From assembly GCA_041586155.1 (NCBI GenBank), contig JBFHAT010000008.1, positions 27,131 through 91,130 on the forward strand: 64,000 bases of DNA, read 5' to 3'. The notes under the pieces were generated by a model. The model ran no database searches. It was not told where the DNA came from and was given only the letters and a program-made list of their open reading frames with translations. Below, piece after piece: positions 1-8,411 of the stretch (the stretch's first letter is position 1; each line of letters starts with the position of its first letter). The DNA comes from JBFGJH01 sp041586155 (GTDB taxonomy: Bacteria > Actinomycetota > Acidimicrobiia > Spongiisociales > JAENVV01). A program made the position numbers and the translations under genes.

Positions 1-1
1 C

Positions 2-160
2 CAGCACCTCCCGATCTACTGGGACGAGCGAAGTGCCGCAGCAGGCCTGGCGGGAGCAGACATCTACGATCCGTCCGCCAACGTGGGCGTGGCGGCGTGG
101 CTCGTGTACTACGGTGGCGGCTGGAGCCACTGGAACCCCTCGGCGCACTGCTGGGGCTAG
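2..160 (+). CDS. Lysozyme/transglycosylase-like secreted protein (3' end only)
   Basis: Only the last 52 residues are in the window; the 5' end lies before base 1. The visible part starts with QHLPIYWDER, contains DPSANVGVAAWLVYYGGG and ends SAHCWG. It matches, almost position for position, the C-terminal third of the protein encoded immediately downstream at 224-745 (FQHMPDFWGER, DPRANVAVAAWLVYEGGG, SSGCW). The pair is therefore a tandem duplication of a small lysozyme-like (SLT-type) fold. Family knowledge suggests cleavage of peptidoglycan glycan strands outside the cell. The catalytic Glu region is not in view for this copy. Confidence 0.7.
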   Translation, partial: QHLPIYWDERSAAAGLAGADIYDPSANVGVAAWLVYYGGGWSHWNPSAHCWG

Positions 161-223
161 GTCCTGGGACGCAAGCGCTAGCCTCTCTAAGGTTGGCTCG
201 CCCCCCAGACCGACAAGAGAACC

Positions 224-745
224 ATGAAGCCCAGTTCGATCCTCACGGCAGCTCGCGTCGGCGCGATCTGGCTCACACTCATCCTGCTCTCGGTCTCCGG
301 GTTCGCCGCCGCCCGACCTGAACCGGCGCCCTCTCCGGCAGATCGTGCGGGCGAGCCGGCCGCCGTCGGCTCCTCAGCGGGATACCGTGCCGGGCTCGCC
401 GTGACCGCCATCGCCACCCCCCCGCGCGCGTCCGGCCCGGCTGCGCAGTGGACGGCGCTCGTCTCCGAGTACTTCGAATCGGCTGACGTGCCTCGTGCGC
501 TCGACGTCATCTTCTGCGAGTCCTCCGGACGACCGAACATCACCAACCCGGTATCGGGCGCCAGCGGGCTGTTCCAGCACATGCCCGACTTCTGGGGAGA
601 GCGGGCCGCTTCTGCCGGGATGGCCGGCAAGACACCGTCCGACCCGCGCGCCAACGTCGCAGTCGCGGCGTGGCTCGTATACGAGGGAGGTGGCTGGCAT
701 CATTGGGCGGCCTCGTCTGGATGCTGGTCGGGGCTCGGTTCCTGA
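224..745 (+). CDS. Secreted lysozyme/transglycosylase-like protein
   Basis: The 173-residue protein has an N-terminal hydrophobic segment (about residues 10-28, TLILLSVSGFAAA) that reads as a signal peptide, then a Pro/Ala/Glu-rich linker, then a small lysozyme-like domain from about residue 75. The CESSGRPN motif supplies the likely catalytic Glu, followed by SGLFQHMP, typical of transglycosylase SLT-like folds. It is a tandem paralogue of the partial gene ending at 160, and the shared tail (VAAWLVYEGGGWHHW) shows the duplication. The expected role is peptidoglycan remodelling at the cell surface. The start is the first ATG, which leaves a clean signal peptide; its Shine-Dalgarno is weak. 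Confidence 0.75.
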   Translation: MKPSSILTAARVGAIWLTLILLSVSGFAAARPEPAPSPADRAGEPAAVGSSAGYRAGLAVTAIATPPRASGPAAQWTALVSEYFESADVPRALDVIFCESSGRPNITNPVSGASGLFQHMPDFWGERAASAGMAGKTPSDPRANVAVAAWLVYEGGGWHHWAASSGCWSGLGS

Positions 746-767
746 CACCGTTAGGCTGAGGAGCAAC

Positions 768-1106
768 ATGACGAGGCTTCGTACCTTCACATCGTGGCTG
801 GGTCTCCTGGGCGCACTGGGAGCCGTCATCTGGGCCGCCCGCGACAGGTTCATCACGCTCACCCTGCCCCGCGAATCGGAACCGCCCACATTCCGCGAAG
901 GCTCGCCGGCCAGCAAGGACGCCCATGATCTGACGGCGATCGCCGGGATCGGCCCGGTCTTCTCCGAACGCCTCAAGCGGGCCGGAGTCGGCACCTGGTC
1001 CGACCTGGCCAAGGCGGAACCCGAACACATCGCCGAGGTCACCGGTGCATCGAGAGTGCGGGCCACCGGATGGATCGCCGAGGCAGCCAACCGCGTCGAG
1101 GCCTGA
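768..1106 (+). CDS. Membrane-anchored helix-hairpin-helix protein
   Basis: A 112-residue protein. Residues about 8-24 (TSWLGLLGALGAVIWAA) form one membrane segment, followed by a short linker and a helix-hairpin-helix type domain from about residue 55 (DLTAIAGIGPVFSERLKRAG, then W-S-D-L-A). The GIGPVFSERL stretch is the usual G-h-G hairpin seen in DUF4332-like and NuoE-associated HHH domains, which bind DNA or act in protein contacts. The ATG at 768 has GAGGAG just upstream. A role cannot be assigned; a membrane-tethered nucleic-acid-binding function is possible but unproven. Confidence 0.7.
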   Translation: MTRLRTFTSWLGLLGALGAVIWAARDRFITLTLPRESEPPTFREGSPASKDAHDLTAIAGIGPVFSERLKRAGVGTWSDLAKAEPEHIAEVTGASRVRATGWIAEAANRVEA

Positions 1107-1118
1107 GCGGCGACAGCT

Positions 1119-2474
1119 TCACAGCCGGATCGGAGACACCACCGCCTCATCCTGTCGTCGGATTCGCCCCAACGCCAGATACAGGAGAGCCGAGACCGCC
1201 ATCGCCGACAGAACTCCCGGCGCGACTTGCGACCACGATCCTGCGAACGGCACCACCCGTGTGAGCCCGTCAACGAAGACGTCCGGCCCCACCGGGTCGA
1301 TCAGCAGCCCGACGAACAGGCCGATCACGTATGCAACGAAACCCAACGGGTTGACGCCACCGTACATCCCAGTCCGGTCGTACATCTCGTCGACCAAATA
1401 GTTCCGCTCACGGATGACCCAATAGTCGACGACCATCACGGCAAAGGCCGGAGCCAGGGCAAAGGCCAGGACGTCGGCCGTGCCGACCAGATCTCGGTCG
1501 GTGAGGACGAGGGCGAGCAGTACCCCGGCGGCCACGATCAGCCAACCCAAGAACACCGGCGGCCGCCGTAGGAACAAGGTACCGGCGGCGTTCGATGCCC
1601 CGTATTGAAACCCGAAGGGTTGCGCCAGCTCGGCGATCAACAACCAAGCGATCACGGCCGCCGCCATCGCCAGCGAACCAGTGGAGAAGATCGACCCCAC
1701 CCCGCCGGCCAAGCCCAGCAGCGCGCCGGCAAAGATCGAGCCGGCCGTCGCGACTCCGAAGCCGAACCCCGTGCCCGAGATGGCGAAGTTCGACTGCTCC
1801 GCGAACCGTCCGGTGTCGGCGACGAGCGGAAAGAACACCAGCACGTAGAGGATGATGTGCTGGCTGGCAAGGAGAAGCGCTCCGCCGGAGGCTCGAGCAC
1901 CGGACACGACGAGCCCGCGATTGGAGATCCACAACAGAAGACCGCCGAACATCAAGATGGATCCCCATACGAGCACCGGCCGGACCAGGCGCGCCGCGAA
2001 CCTCTGCAAACCCAGGTACGACATGGCCCCGACGACGACTGCGGCGGCGATGGCGAGGACGTCCGAGGATGCCGACAAGCCGGATGGGATGAGCGCCTCA
2101 GCGAAAAGACGTCCGATGAGTTTGAGCTCGTAACCCATCCACGCGATGTAGCCGAGGGCTACCGCGACCGTCAACACCCACGAGCCGGCAACGCCGAACG
2201 CCGGGCGGAGAAGCATTCCGGTCGGAAGTCCGCTCTCGAACGACACCAGCGCCACCCCAACCAACATCAGCACTGCCACGATCACGCTGGGCGGAGCGAC
2301 CAGGGCCACTTGACCCAGCGAGAGGCCGAAGCCACCGAGGCGGGGAGGAGCCGTGAGCCGGACTCCGACGAGAATCGCCGCCGCCGAGAACCCCCACGTC
2401 GCCCACAGAGAGCCGAACGCCAGCGAAGAGAAGTGCCGTTCGTGGTCGGCAACCGGATCGAGGATCTTGGGCAC
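1119..2474 (-). CDS. NCS1-family purine/cytosine permease
   Basis: A 451-residue polytopic membrane protein with about 12 hydrophobic segments. Its start (FSSLAFGSLWATWGFSAAAI) and the later PVFLGWLIVAAG and DYWVIRERNY segments are typical of cytosine/purine/hydantoin permeases of the NCS1 family (CodB/PucI type). These carry nucleobases or related compounds inward with Na+ or H+. The substrate cannot be read from the sequence and there is no nucleobase catabolic gene alongside. It converges with the HHH gene, and its own start lies 67 bp from the divergent rlmN start, so the two share a compact promoter region. Confidence 0.8.
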   Translation of the reverse strand: MPKILDPVADHERHFSSLAFGSLWATWGFSAAAILVGVRLTAPPRLGGFGLSLGQVALVAPPSVIVAVLMLVGVALVSFESGLPTGMLLRPAFGVAGSWVLTVAVALGYIAWMGYELKLIGRLFAEALIPSGLSASSDVLAIAAAVVVGAMSYLGLQRFAARLVRPVLVWGSILMFGGLLLWISNRGLVVSGARASGGALLLASQHIILYVLVFFPLVADTGRFAEQSNFAISGTGFGFGVATAGSIFAGALLGLAGGVGSIFSTGSLAMAAAVIAWLLIAELAQPFGFQYGASNAAGTLFLRRPPVFLGWLIVAAGVLLALVLTDRDLVGTADVLAFALAPAFAVMVVDYWVIRERNYLVDEMYDRTGMYGGVNPLGFVAYVIGLFVGLLIDPVGPDVFVDGLTRVVPFAGSWSQVAPGVLSAMAVSALLYLALGRIRRQDEAVVSPIRL

Positions 2475-2541
2475 GCCGGGAGTCTAGGTGGAGGGCAGCC
2501 GGTGAAGATGCGCCGGAGTGGGGCGTACCATTGCCAACGAA

Positions 2542-3621
2542 ATGGCGTATCTGACGAACCCCGAAGATCTGGGACCGCTCGTTCCCGACCAGCCCGCGTA
2601 TCGCGTGGATCAGCTCCGGAGGTGGCTGTACGAGACACCGGTCATGACGAGCGCCGAGATGTCGAACCTGCCCGGCGACGTACGCCGCCGGCTGCATGAC
2701 AACTTGTGGCCGTTCCGAGTCGAGCGTGATTTGACCGCCGATGGAGGCCTGACCAAGAAGTGGCTCTTCAGGACACCCGACGGGGCAGCCATCGAAGCCG
2801 TCCTGATGGGGTACCCTCGACGTTCGACCCTCTGCATCTCGTCGCAGGCCGGATGTGCTCTGGGATGCACTTTCTGCGCAACAGGCCAGTTCGGCTTCGA
2901 GCGCCACCTCGAAGCCGGCGAGATCTACGCACAGGTGGCGTGGGCCGAAGCTCACCTCCGTCGCTTCGGGCTGGGCGATGCCCCGCCACGCGTCACCAAC
3001 GTCGTGTTCATGGGCATGGGCGAGCCACTCGCCAATTACAGGAGGGTCCGGGAATCGCTTCGCAGGATGATCGACGTCAGGGGCATCTCGGCCCGATCCG
3101 TCACGGTGTCCACGGTCGGTGTGGTCCCAGGGATGCGGCGCCTGGCGGCCGAGCCGTGGCAAGTACGGCTGGCGGTGTCGTTGCACGCCGCCGACGACGA
3201 GCTCCGCTCGAAACTCGTGCCGCTCAACCGCCGCTACCCGCTCGAGGAGGTGATCAGCGCCGCCGAGCACTACCACGAGGCGAAAGGCCGGCGAGTCTCG
3301 ATCGAATGGACGCTGATGGAGGGCGTCAACGACTCGGCATCGCAAGCTCGCAAGCTCGCGGCCATCGCCCTCCGCCTCGGCGCGCATGTCAACTTGATTG
3401 CGATGAATCCGACGCCGTTGTCGCCAGAGCGGCCGTCGAGCCGGCGCTCCATCATGTCGTTCGTGCAGGCACTCGAAGCGCAGGGGGCCAACGCAACGTT
3501 GCGAGCGATGCGCGGGCTCGATATCGACGCCGCCTGCGGGCAGCTCAGAGCCAGAGCACAGGACGGACTCTCGACCCCATCACCAGAATCAGCTACAGTG
3601 CCTCTGCCGCAACGTCGATGA
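2542..3621 (+). CDS. rlmN: 23S rRNA (adenine-2503-C2)-methyltransferase RlmN
   Basis: A radical-SAM enzyme of 359 residues that methylates C2 of A2503 in 23S rRNA (and A37 of some tRNAs) using a Cys-bound methyl intermediate. The Cx3Cx2C cluster motif is visible as CALGCTFCA, together with the family hallmarks VFMGMGEPLANY, SVTVSTVGVVPGM and ISLIAMNPTPLSP-like NLIAMNPTPLSP. The second catalytic Cys lies in IDAACGQLR near the C terminus. The start is chosen at ATG 2542: a TACCAT hexamer at 2526-2531 could be its -10 element, whereas the upstream in-frame GTG at 2518 would precede that promoter. Confidence 0.93.
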   Translation: MAYLTNPEDLGPLVPDQPAYRVDQLRRWLYETPVMTSAEMSNLPGDVRRRLHDNLWPFRVERDLTADGGLTKKWLFRTPDGAAIEAVLMGYPRRSTLCISSQAGCALGCTFCATGQFGFERHLEAGEIYAQVAWAEAHLRRFGLGDAPPRVTNVVFMGMGEPLANYRRVRESLRRMIDVRGISARSVTVSTVGVVPGMRRLAAEPWQVRLAVSLHAADDELRSKLVPLNRRYPLEEVISAAEHYHEAKGRRVSIEWTLMEGVNDSASQARKLAAIALRLGAHVNLIAMNPTPLSPERPSSRRSIMSFVQALEAQGANATLRAMRGLDIDAACGQLRARAQDGLSTPSPESATVPLPQRR

Positions 3622-3781
3622 CGAGCAGGCCGGTCGTTCGTGCTGGACGCCGGCCAATTGCCCATCAACGACGGGCGGCGATGGATGCGCGGGAATGACC
3701 GCCGACAGCCGACCGGATCCAGCGGATCGGGTGTAGCGCACCGAAACGGAAGCGGGTGGAGCTTCATCGGGAGAAGAAGCA
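3622..3781 (+). promoter_or_regulatory. 160-bp leader between rlmN and the LysM/M23 gene
   Basis: The spacer carries an 8-bp hairpin with one mismatch and a 3-nt loop at 3713-3731 (CCGGATCC-AGC-GGATCGGG) and other GC-rich self-complementary pieces. There is no T-run after the hairpin, so a classical terminator is unlikely. Actinobacterial cell-wall hydrolase genes often carry regulatory leaders (for example the c-di-AMP-binding ydaO type), but the conserved ydaO core is not visible here. It is recorded as a possibly structured 5' leader only. Confidence 0.3.
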
Positions 3782-4750
3782 ATGCCCGCAAATCAATATC
3801 GGCGCATCATCGGCGTTGCCGCCGTCCTCATCATGTCGATGATGGCCGGGACGTCCCACTACACGGTCAACTCCGGCGAGACCCTCTCTGAAATCGCCTA
3901 CGCACACGGCGTCTCGGTGAGCGACCTCGCCGCCGCCAACGACATCGCCGACGCCGACTTCATCTACGTCGGCCAGCAGCTCGCCATTCCCGGTCAGTCG
4001 TCGGTCGGCGGCACATCGGCGCCGGCAAGCATCACGCATGTCGTTTCGGCAGGTGAGACGCTCGGGTCGATCGCGGCGCGCTACGGCACCACGACAAGCA
4101 CCATCATGGCGCTCAACGGGATCACCAATCCGAGTCTCATCTACACAGGCACGCAGCTGATGGTCAGCGGCGCCGCGCCCACCGGCACGCTGCCATCGGT
4201 GGGCTCCGGGGCGACGGGGACGCACACGGTCGCAGCCGGGGAGACTCTGTCCGAGATCGCAGCAGCCTATGGAGTCTCCGTGGCGGACATCGTCGCCGCC
4301 AACGGATTGTCCGACCCTGACCGGATCGTGGCCGGGCAGAAGATCCAGCTGGACGGGAGCGGAGGTGGGTTCGTCTGTCCCGTCGCAGGCTCCCGATTCT
4401 TCAATGACTGGGGTTTTCCTCGGAGCGGGGACCGATTCCATCAGGGCAACGATCTCTTTGCACCACGCAGCACACCGGTTCGCGCTCCGGTCAGCGGGTA
4501 TGTCCACCACCTAGTGGGCTCGGTTGGGGGCAACCAATTTCGGCTCGACGGAAACGATGGCAACCGATACATCGGAAGCCACATGGAGGCGTTCGGATTG
4601 TCCGGCAATGTCGTGGCCGGCGACGTCATCGGGTTCGTGGGTGATTCCGGCAACGCCATCGGGTCCGACCCCCACCTGCATTTCGAGATCCATCTGAATC
4701 GGACCGATCCGGTCAATCCCTACCCGGTCCTCGAGCAGGCGTGTCGCTGA
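3782..4750 (+). CDS. Triple-LysM M23 peptidoglycan endopeptidase
   Basis: A 322-residue exported cell-wall hydrolase. The N terminus (RIIGVAAVLIMSMMAGTSH) is a signal/anchor segment. Three LysM repeats follow at about residues 25-70, 85-130 and 150-195, each with the YTVxxGETLxxIA...YGxxxxxLxxxN signature. The C-terminal M23 (lysostaphin-like) domain has the zinc ligands in FHQGNDLFAP and in the PHLHFEIH motif. LysM binds glycan chains and M23 cuts cross-link peptides, so the protein acts outside the membrane in wall turnover. The start ATG has a modest GGGAG upstream. Confidence 0.88.
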   Translation: MPANQYRRIIGVAAVLIMSMMAGTSHYTVNSGETLSEIAYAHGVSVSDLAAANDIADADFIYVGQQLAIPGQSSVGGTSAPASITHVVSAGETLGSIAARYGTTTSTIMALNGITNPSLIYTGTQLMVSGAAPTGTLPSVGSGATGTHTVAAGETLSEIAAAYGVSVADIVAANGLSDPDRIVAGQKIQLDGSGGGFVCPVAGSRFFNDWGFPRSGDRFHQGNDLFAPRSTPVRAPVSGYVHHLVGSVGGNQFRLDGNDGNRYIGSHMEAFGLSGNVVAGDVIGFVGDSGNAIGSDPHLHFEIHLNRTDPVNPYPVLEQACR

Positions 4751-4768
4751 GTAGACCCGGGTAGCCGT

Positions 4769-6433
4769 TCAGGCGGAGGCTCTCACGATCGATCGCAGGT
4801 GCTCGAGGCCAACGGGGCCTGCCTCGAGCACCGTTCGGTGGAATTCGACGACGTCGAAACTCGGTCGGCTCGCCTGCTCGGCGCGCAGCTCGAGGATCGT
4901 CTTCTCCCCCATCTTGTAGCTGATCGCCTGCCCGGGCCAGCCGAGGTAGCGAGTCACCTCCGATTCGGCGTACTCCGGCTCGAGCAGCGCATACGCCTCC
5001 AGCATCTGGCAGGCGGCCTCGTAAGACCATATGCCGCCGTCGACGATGTCGGGAGGCGCCGGTAGTCCGAGATGCATGCCAATGTCGATGACGACGCGGC
5101 ACGCCCGCATCAACTGGGCGGCGAGGTAGCCCAGCACGTACTCCGAGCGGTCCAAGTAGCCCTGCTCGTGCATGAATCGCTCGGCGTAGAGCGCCCAGCC
5201 CTCGCCGTACCCGGATCTCCAGGCGAGGGTTCGCTGGAGCCGGGTGAGTCGTTCGGCCAGTGTCATCTGGATGCCGGTCTGGAGATGGTGCCCGGGGAAC
5301 CCCTCGTGGTAGGCCGTGGTGACCTCGGCAAACAGGGGAATGGTGGTGCGGTCACCGAGCGAGTACCAGATCGAGCCGGGCCGGGAAAAGTCCTCCGAGG
5401 GTCCGTGGTAGTGGGCGCCCAGGGCTCCGCCGGGAGGGGTGATGCGCACGTCGACCGAAGCAATTTGAGGCGGAACATCGAAATGCACCCCGGCAAGCTC
5501 GCCGAGCGCAGTGTGCTGCAGCTCCGCGACGAACTCCACGAACTCGTCCTGCGATCCGGCGGCTCGGGCCGGATCGGTCTTGAGCAACTCCACGACTTCG
5601 GCCACCGACGCCCCTGACACCACCTGGCCGGCGACCGATACTGCGGCCTGCCACATACTTCGGACCTCCTCCCAGCCCCATTCGTATGTCTCGCGCAGAT
5701 CCACCGAATCGCCCAGGTACCGATCAGCCAAGCGGGCATATCTGTCCTCGCCGACGGCGTCATCCTCGGCCGCATGCGGTCGGTACTCGGTCCTCAGGTA
5801 CTCGGCCAGAGCCGCGGTGGCGGCGCGTGCGCCGGTGATCGCTCGGTCCAATCTCTCCCCGAGGACAATCGGAAGTATTGGCCGACCCCGGTACTCCTCG
5901 GCAAGTAGTAAGAACGGCGAGTCGTCAGAGGCGTTGACTGCCAGCTGGGCGATGACCGCGTCCACCTGCCGAACTGCGGCGACCTTGCCCACGGTCCGAC
6001 CCGCCTCGAGGCACGCCCGATACCCGGCAACAGCTTGGGGAAGAGTTTCCAATCGAGCGACCACCGCTTCCCAGTCCGTCTGACTCTCGCGCGGCTGGAC
6101 TTCGAACACGGCCGTCAGGGTCTGAGGCGGCGAGTGGATGTTGTTGAGGTCCCGCAGGTGCTCTTCTTGCTCGACGTGATCGACCCACGCGCCGGCGTAC
6201 TCGGTCACCACGCGTCTGCCGGCTGCCTCCCACCGATCATCGGTGGGAGGCATGTCGGCGACATCGCGGCGAGCGGCGCGCAAAAGATCGGCCAGCTCGT
6301 CCCAGCCCTCCGGTGACCAGTCGCCCCACCGATCGTCGAAGCCAACCACACCCCACACCGTTGCTTCGGTCGGGCGTAGCGAACAGCAGTCGAGCGTCAA
6401 GCGCTCAGCCAGCTCGAAGACGTCGGTCACCAC
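4769..6433 (-). CDS. DUF885-family metallopeptidase-like protein
   Basis: A DUF885 protein of about 554 residues, the usual size. The key zinc-site motif YHEGFPGHHLQ is present near residue 370, followed by WRSGYGEGWALYAERFM and, near the end, YKMGEKTILELR, all conserved in the family. DUF885 proteins are cytoplasmic or exported metallohydrolases distantly related to M3/M32 peptidases; substrates are unknown. The start is taken at GTG 6433 (or the adjacent GTG 6430). The reading frame stays open further upstream, but that extension is low-complexity and crosses the divergent gene at 6507. Confidence 0.8.
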   Translation of the reverse strand: MVTDVFELAERLTLDCCSLRPTEATVWGVVGFDDRWGDWSPEGWDELADLLRAARRDVADMPPTDDRWEAAGRRVVTEYAGAWVDHVEQEEHLRDLNNIHSPPQTLTAVFEVQPRESQTDWEAVVARLETLPQAVAGYRACLEAGRTVGKVAAVRQVDAVIAQLAVNASDDSPFLLLAEEYRGRPILPIVLGERLDRAITGARAATAALAEYLRTEYRPHAAEDDAVGEDRYARLADRYLGDSVDLRETYEWGWEEVRSMWQAAVSVAGQVVSGASVAEVVELLKTDPARAAGSQDEFVEFVAELQHTALGELAGVHFDVPPQIASVDVRITPPGGALGAHYHGPSEDFSRPGSIWYSLGDRTTIPLFAEVTTAYHEGFPGHHLQTGIQMTLAERLTRLQRTLAWRSGYGEGWALYAERFMHEQGYLDRSEYVLGYLAAQLMRACRVVIDIGMHLGLPAPPDIVDGGIWSYEAACQMLEAYALLEPEYAESEVTRYLGWPGQAISYKMGEKTILELRAEQASRPSFDVVEFHRTVLEAGPVGLEHLRSIVRASA

Positions 6434-6494
6434 TCGCTCCCAATCACACCTGCGGCTGCGGAGGCTAGCGCTCGGCCGGGAATGCAACGTTTGG

Positions 6495-6500
6495 TATCGT
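6495..6500 (+). promoter_or_regulatory. -10 element of a leaderless promoter (TATCGT)
   Basis: TATCGT ends 6 nt before ATG 6507 and no Shine-Dalgarno sequence is present, so transcription would begin at or next to the start codon. The same spacing recurs before several other genes in this window. Confidence 0.5.
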
Positions 6501-6506
6501 CGCCCG

Positions 6507-7559
6507 ATGGCCAGCGGCGAAGACCTCATCGACGTGCGCCCTGACGAGCGCCTGGACATCATGCGACTGGCCGATTATCTGGAGGCTCGCGTCGAAGGCG
6601 CCGAAGGCACGCCGACGGTGAGGCAGTTCTCGGGCGGCCACGCCAACCTGACGTATCTCCTCACCTATCCCGGCGCGGAGTACGTCTTGCGCAGGCCACC
6701 TCGGGGGCCCGTCGCACCGGGTGCGCATGACATGGAGCGAGAACACGGCGTGCTCGAGAAACTATGGGCTGCCTTCCCTCCGGCTCCCCGTTCGCTGTTC
6801 TACTGCGCCGACGACTCCGTCATCGGCGCGCCGTTCTTCTTGATGGAGCGCAAATCGGGCGTCGTGGTGCGCAAGGAGGTGCCCGCCGAGTTCGGCCAAG
6901 GCGAAGACCCCCGCCAGAACCGCAAACTGTCGGAGGTCGTGATCGACACCATGGTCGCGTTCCACCACGTCGACCCGGCCGCTGCCGGGCTGGCCACGCT
7001 CGGGCGGCCGGAAGGCTTTCTCGAACGGCAGGTGGAGGGATGGACGCGCCGCTGGCACGCCGCCGCCGAGGAACAAGGCGACGACGCCGAGGCGCTGATC
7101 GCCTGGCTCCGGAGCCACCTGCCGAGATCGAATCGGGTGACACTCGTCCACAACGATTGGCGGCTCGACAACATGGCGGTCCACCCTGCCGACCCGGGAC
7201 GTTGTGTCGCAGTGTACGACTGGGACATGTGCACACGCGGCGATCCGCTCGCCGACCTCGGCACCACGCTCGCCGTCTGGTACGACCGCGACGAGGAACC
7301 ATCCGAGCTGAATCCGATGCCCACGACCACCGACGGGTGGATGACGAGAGCCGACGCCATCGAGCGCTACGCGGCCGCCACGGACGTCGACCCGTCCGAC
7401 GTCGGCTACTACGTGGTGTTCGGTTCGTTCAAGATGGCCGTGATCCTGCAGCAGATCTACATCAGGTGGGCGCGCGGCCAGACCCGCGATGAGCGGTTTG
7501 CCACGATGGGCGGAGCGGCCCGACGACTGCTTCGTCTGGCCGAGCAGCGAGCCGGCTGA
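6507..7559 (+). CDS. Phosphotransferase family protein (APH/ACAD10-like)
   Basis: A 350-residue protein kinase-fold phosphotransferase. An ATP-binding N-lobe has FSGGHANLTYLL and EYVLRRPP (the catalytic Lys equivalent is replaced by the Arg-Arg pair typical of this subgroup). The catalytic loop is LVHNDWRLDNM and the metal-binding AVYDWDM is the DFG equivalent. Such proteins resemble aminoglycoside phosphotransferases and the kinase domain of ACAD10, which phosphorylates hydroxyacyl substrates; the actual substrate is unknown. Its TGA overlaps the ATG of the DNA methyltransferase by one base, so the two are translationally coupled. Confidence 0.85.
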   Translation: MASGEDLIDVRPDERLDIMRLADYLEARVEGAEGTPTVRQFSGGHANLTYLLTYPGAEYVLRRPPRGPVAPGAHDMEREHGVLEKLWAAFPPAPRSLFYCADDSVIGAPFFLMERKSGVVVRKEVPAEFGQGEDPRQNRKLSEVVIDTMVAFHHVDPAAAGLATLGRPEGFLERQVEGWTRRWHAAAEEQGDDAEALIAWLRSHLPRSNRVTLVHNDWRLDNMAVHPADPGRCVAVYDWDMCTRGDPLADLGTTLAVWYDRDEEPSELNPMPTTTDGWMTRADAIERYAAATDVDPSDVGYYVVFGSFKMAVILQQIYIRWARGQTRDERFATMGGAARRLLRLAEQRAG

Positions 7560-8386
7560 TGGAGGGTGTTCACTGCGCTGACAACATCGACGTCCTCCAA
7601 GAACTGCCGGACGGCGCGATCGACCTGATCTACACGGATCCACCGTTTGGCACGGGGACCACCCGCACGATGCGAAGAACTCGGATGGAAGCCAGCAGTT
7701 CGGGCTCGCGGATCGGGTTCGCCGGACGCCGCTACGACGAAAGCGAAGTTTCCCGCCTGTCCTACGACGACTCCATGCCATTCGACCAGTACTTGGAGTT
7801 TCTCTTCGACCGGCTCATCGAGATGCATCGCGTTCTCGCCGATAGTGGGTCCCTGTACCTGCATCTGGACCACCGAGCCGTCCACCATGCTCGGCTCATG
7901 CTCGACGACATCTTCGGGCCGGACCGATTTCTGAACGAGATCATCTGGGCCTACGACTACGGGGGACGGCATCGTGACCGGTGGCCCCGCAAACACGACA
8001 CCATTCTGTGGTACGCCAAATCGGACCGCTGGGTCTTCAACCGCGACGCCATCGATCGCATCCCCTACATGGCTCCCGGCCTCGTGACACCAGACAAGGC
8101 CTCGAGGGGCAAGCTTCCGACCGATGTGTGGTGGATGACGATCGTCCCCACCAATTCCGCCGAGCGCACGGGGTACCCAACACAGAAGCCGCTGGGCCTG
8201 GCGGAACGCATCGTCACCGCCTCGAGCAACCCGGGCGATCTGGTTGCGGATTTCTTCTCAGGCAGCGGTACCACCGGGGTCGCCGCCAAGCGTCACGGCC
8301 GCCGGTATCTCCTCGTCGACGTCCGGCGAGACGCCGTCGAGATCGCCCAACAGCGGCTGGCGGCCACCGAAACGGCCGGCATGTAG
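7559..8386 (+). CDS. Beta-class DNA N6-adenine/N4-cytosine methyltransferase
   Basis: A 275-residue site-specific DNA methyltransferase. Motif IV (YTDPPFGTG) is at about residues 25-33, and the AdoMet-binding motif I (DFFSGSGTTGVA) is near residues 230-242, followed by RYLLVDVR. Motif IV before motif I, with the target-recognition region in between, defines the beta class, which includes CcrM and many type II enzymes. TQKPLGL upstream of motif I is also characteristic. No restriction endonuclase is encoded alongside, so it looks like a solitary (orphan) methyltransferase, possibly epigenetic. It is coupled to the phosphotransferase by a TGATG overlap. Confidence 0.85.
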   Translation: MEGVHCADNIDVLQELPDGAIDLIYTDPPFGTGTTRTMRRTRMEASSSGSRIGFAGRRYDESEVSRLSYDDSMPFDQYLEFLFDRLIEMHRVLADSGSLYLHLDHRAVHHARLMLDDIFGPDRFLNEIIWAYDYGGRHRDRWPRKHDTILWYAKSDRWVFNRDAIDRIPYMAPGLVTPDKASRGKLPTDVWWMTIVPTNSAERTGYPTQKPLGLAERIVTASSNPGDLVADFFSGSGTTGVAAKRHGRRYLLVDVRRDAVEIAQQRLAATETAGM

Positions 8387-8411
8387 GCTCAGGACGCCGG
8401 GGGAGGAGTTC

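Noticed and set aside
1605..2699. Long plus-strand open frame opposite the NCS1 permease
   Set aside because: It is a shadow of a high-GC gene: the composition is all Arg/Asp/Gln/His and it runs across rlmN's start.
3622..3781. Possible c-di-AMP (ydaO) riboswitch before the LysM/M23 hydrolase
   Set aside because: The setting fits, but the core GGGGUGAAUC and CCGUCAGCUAACC elements are not present. A covariance search would settle it; without it the claim is not supported.
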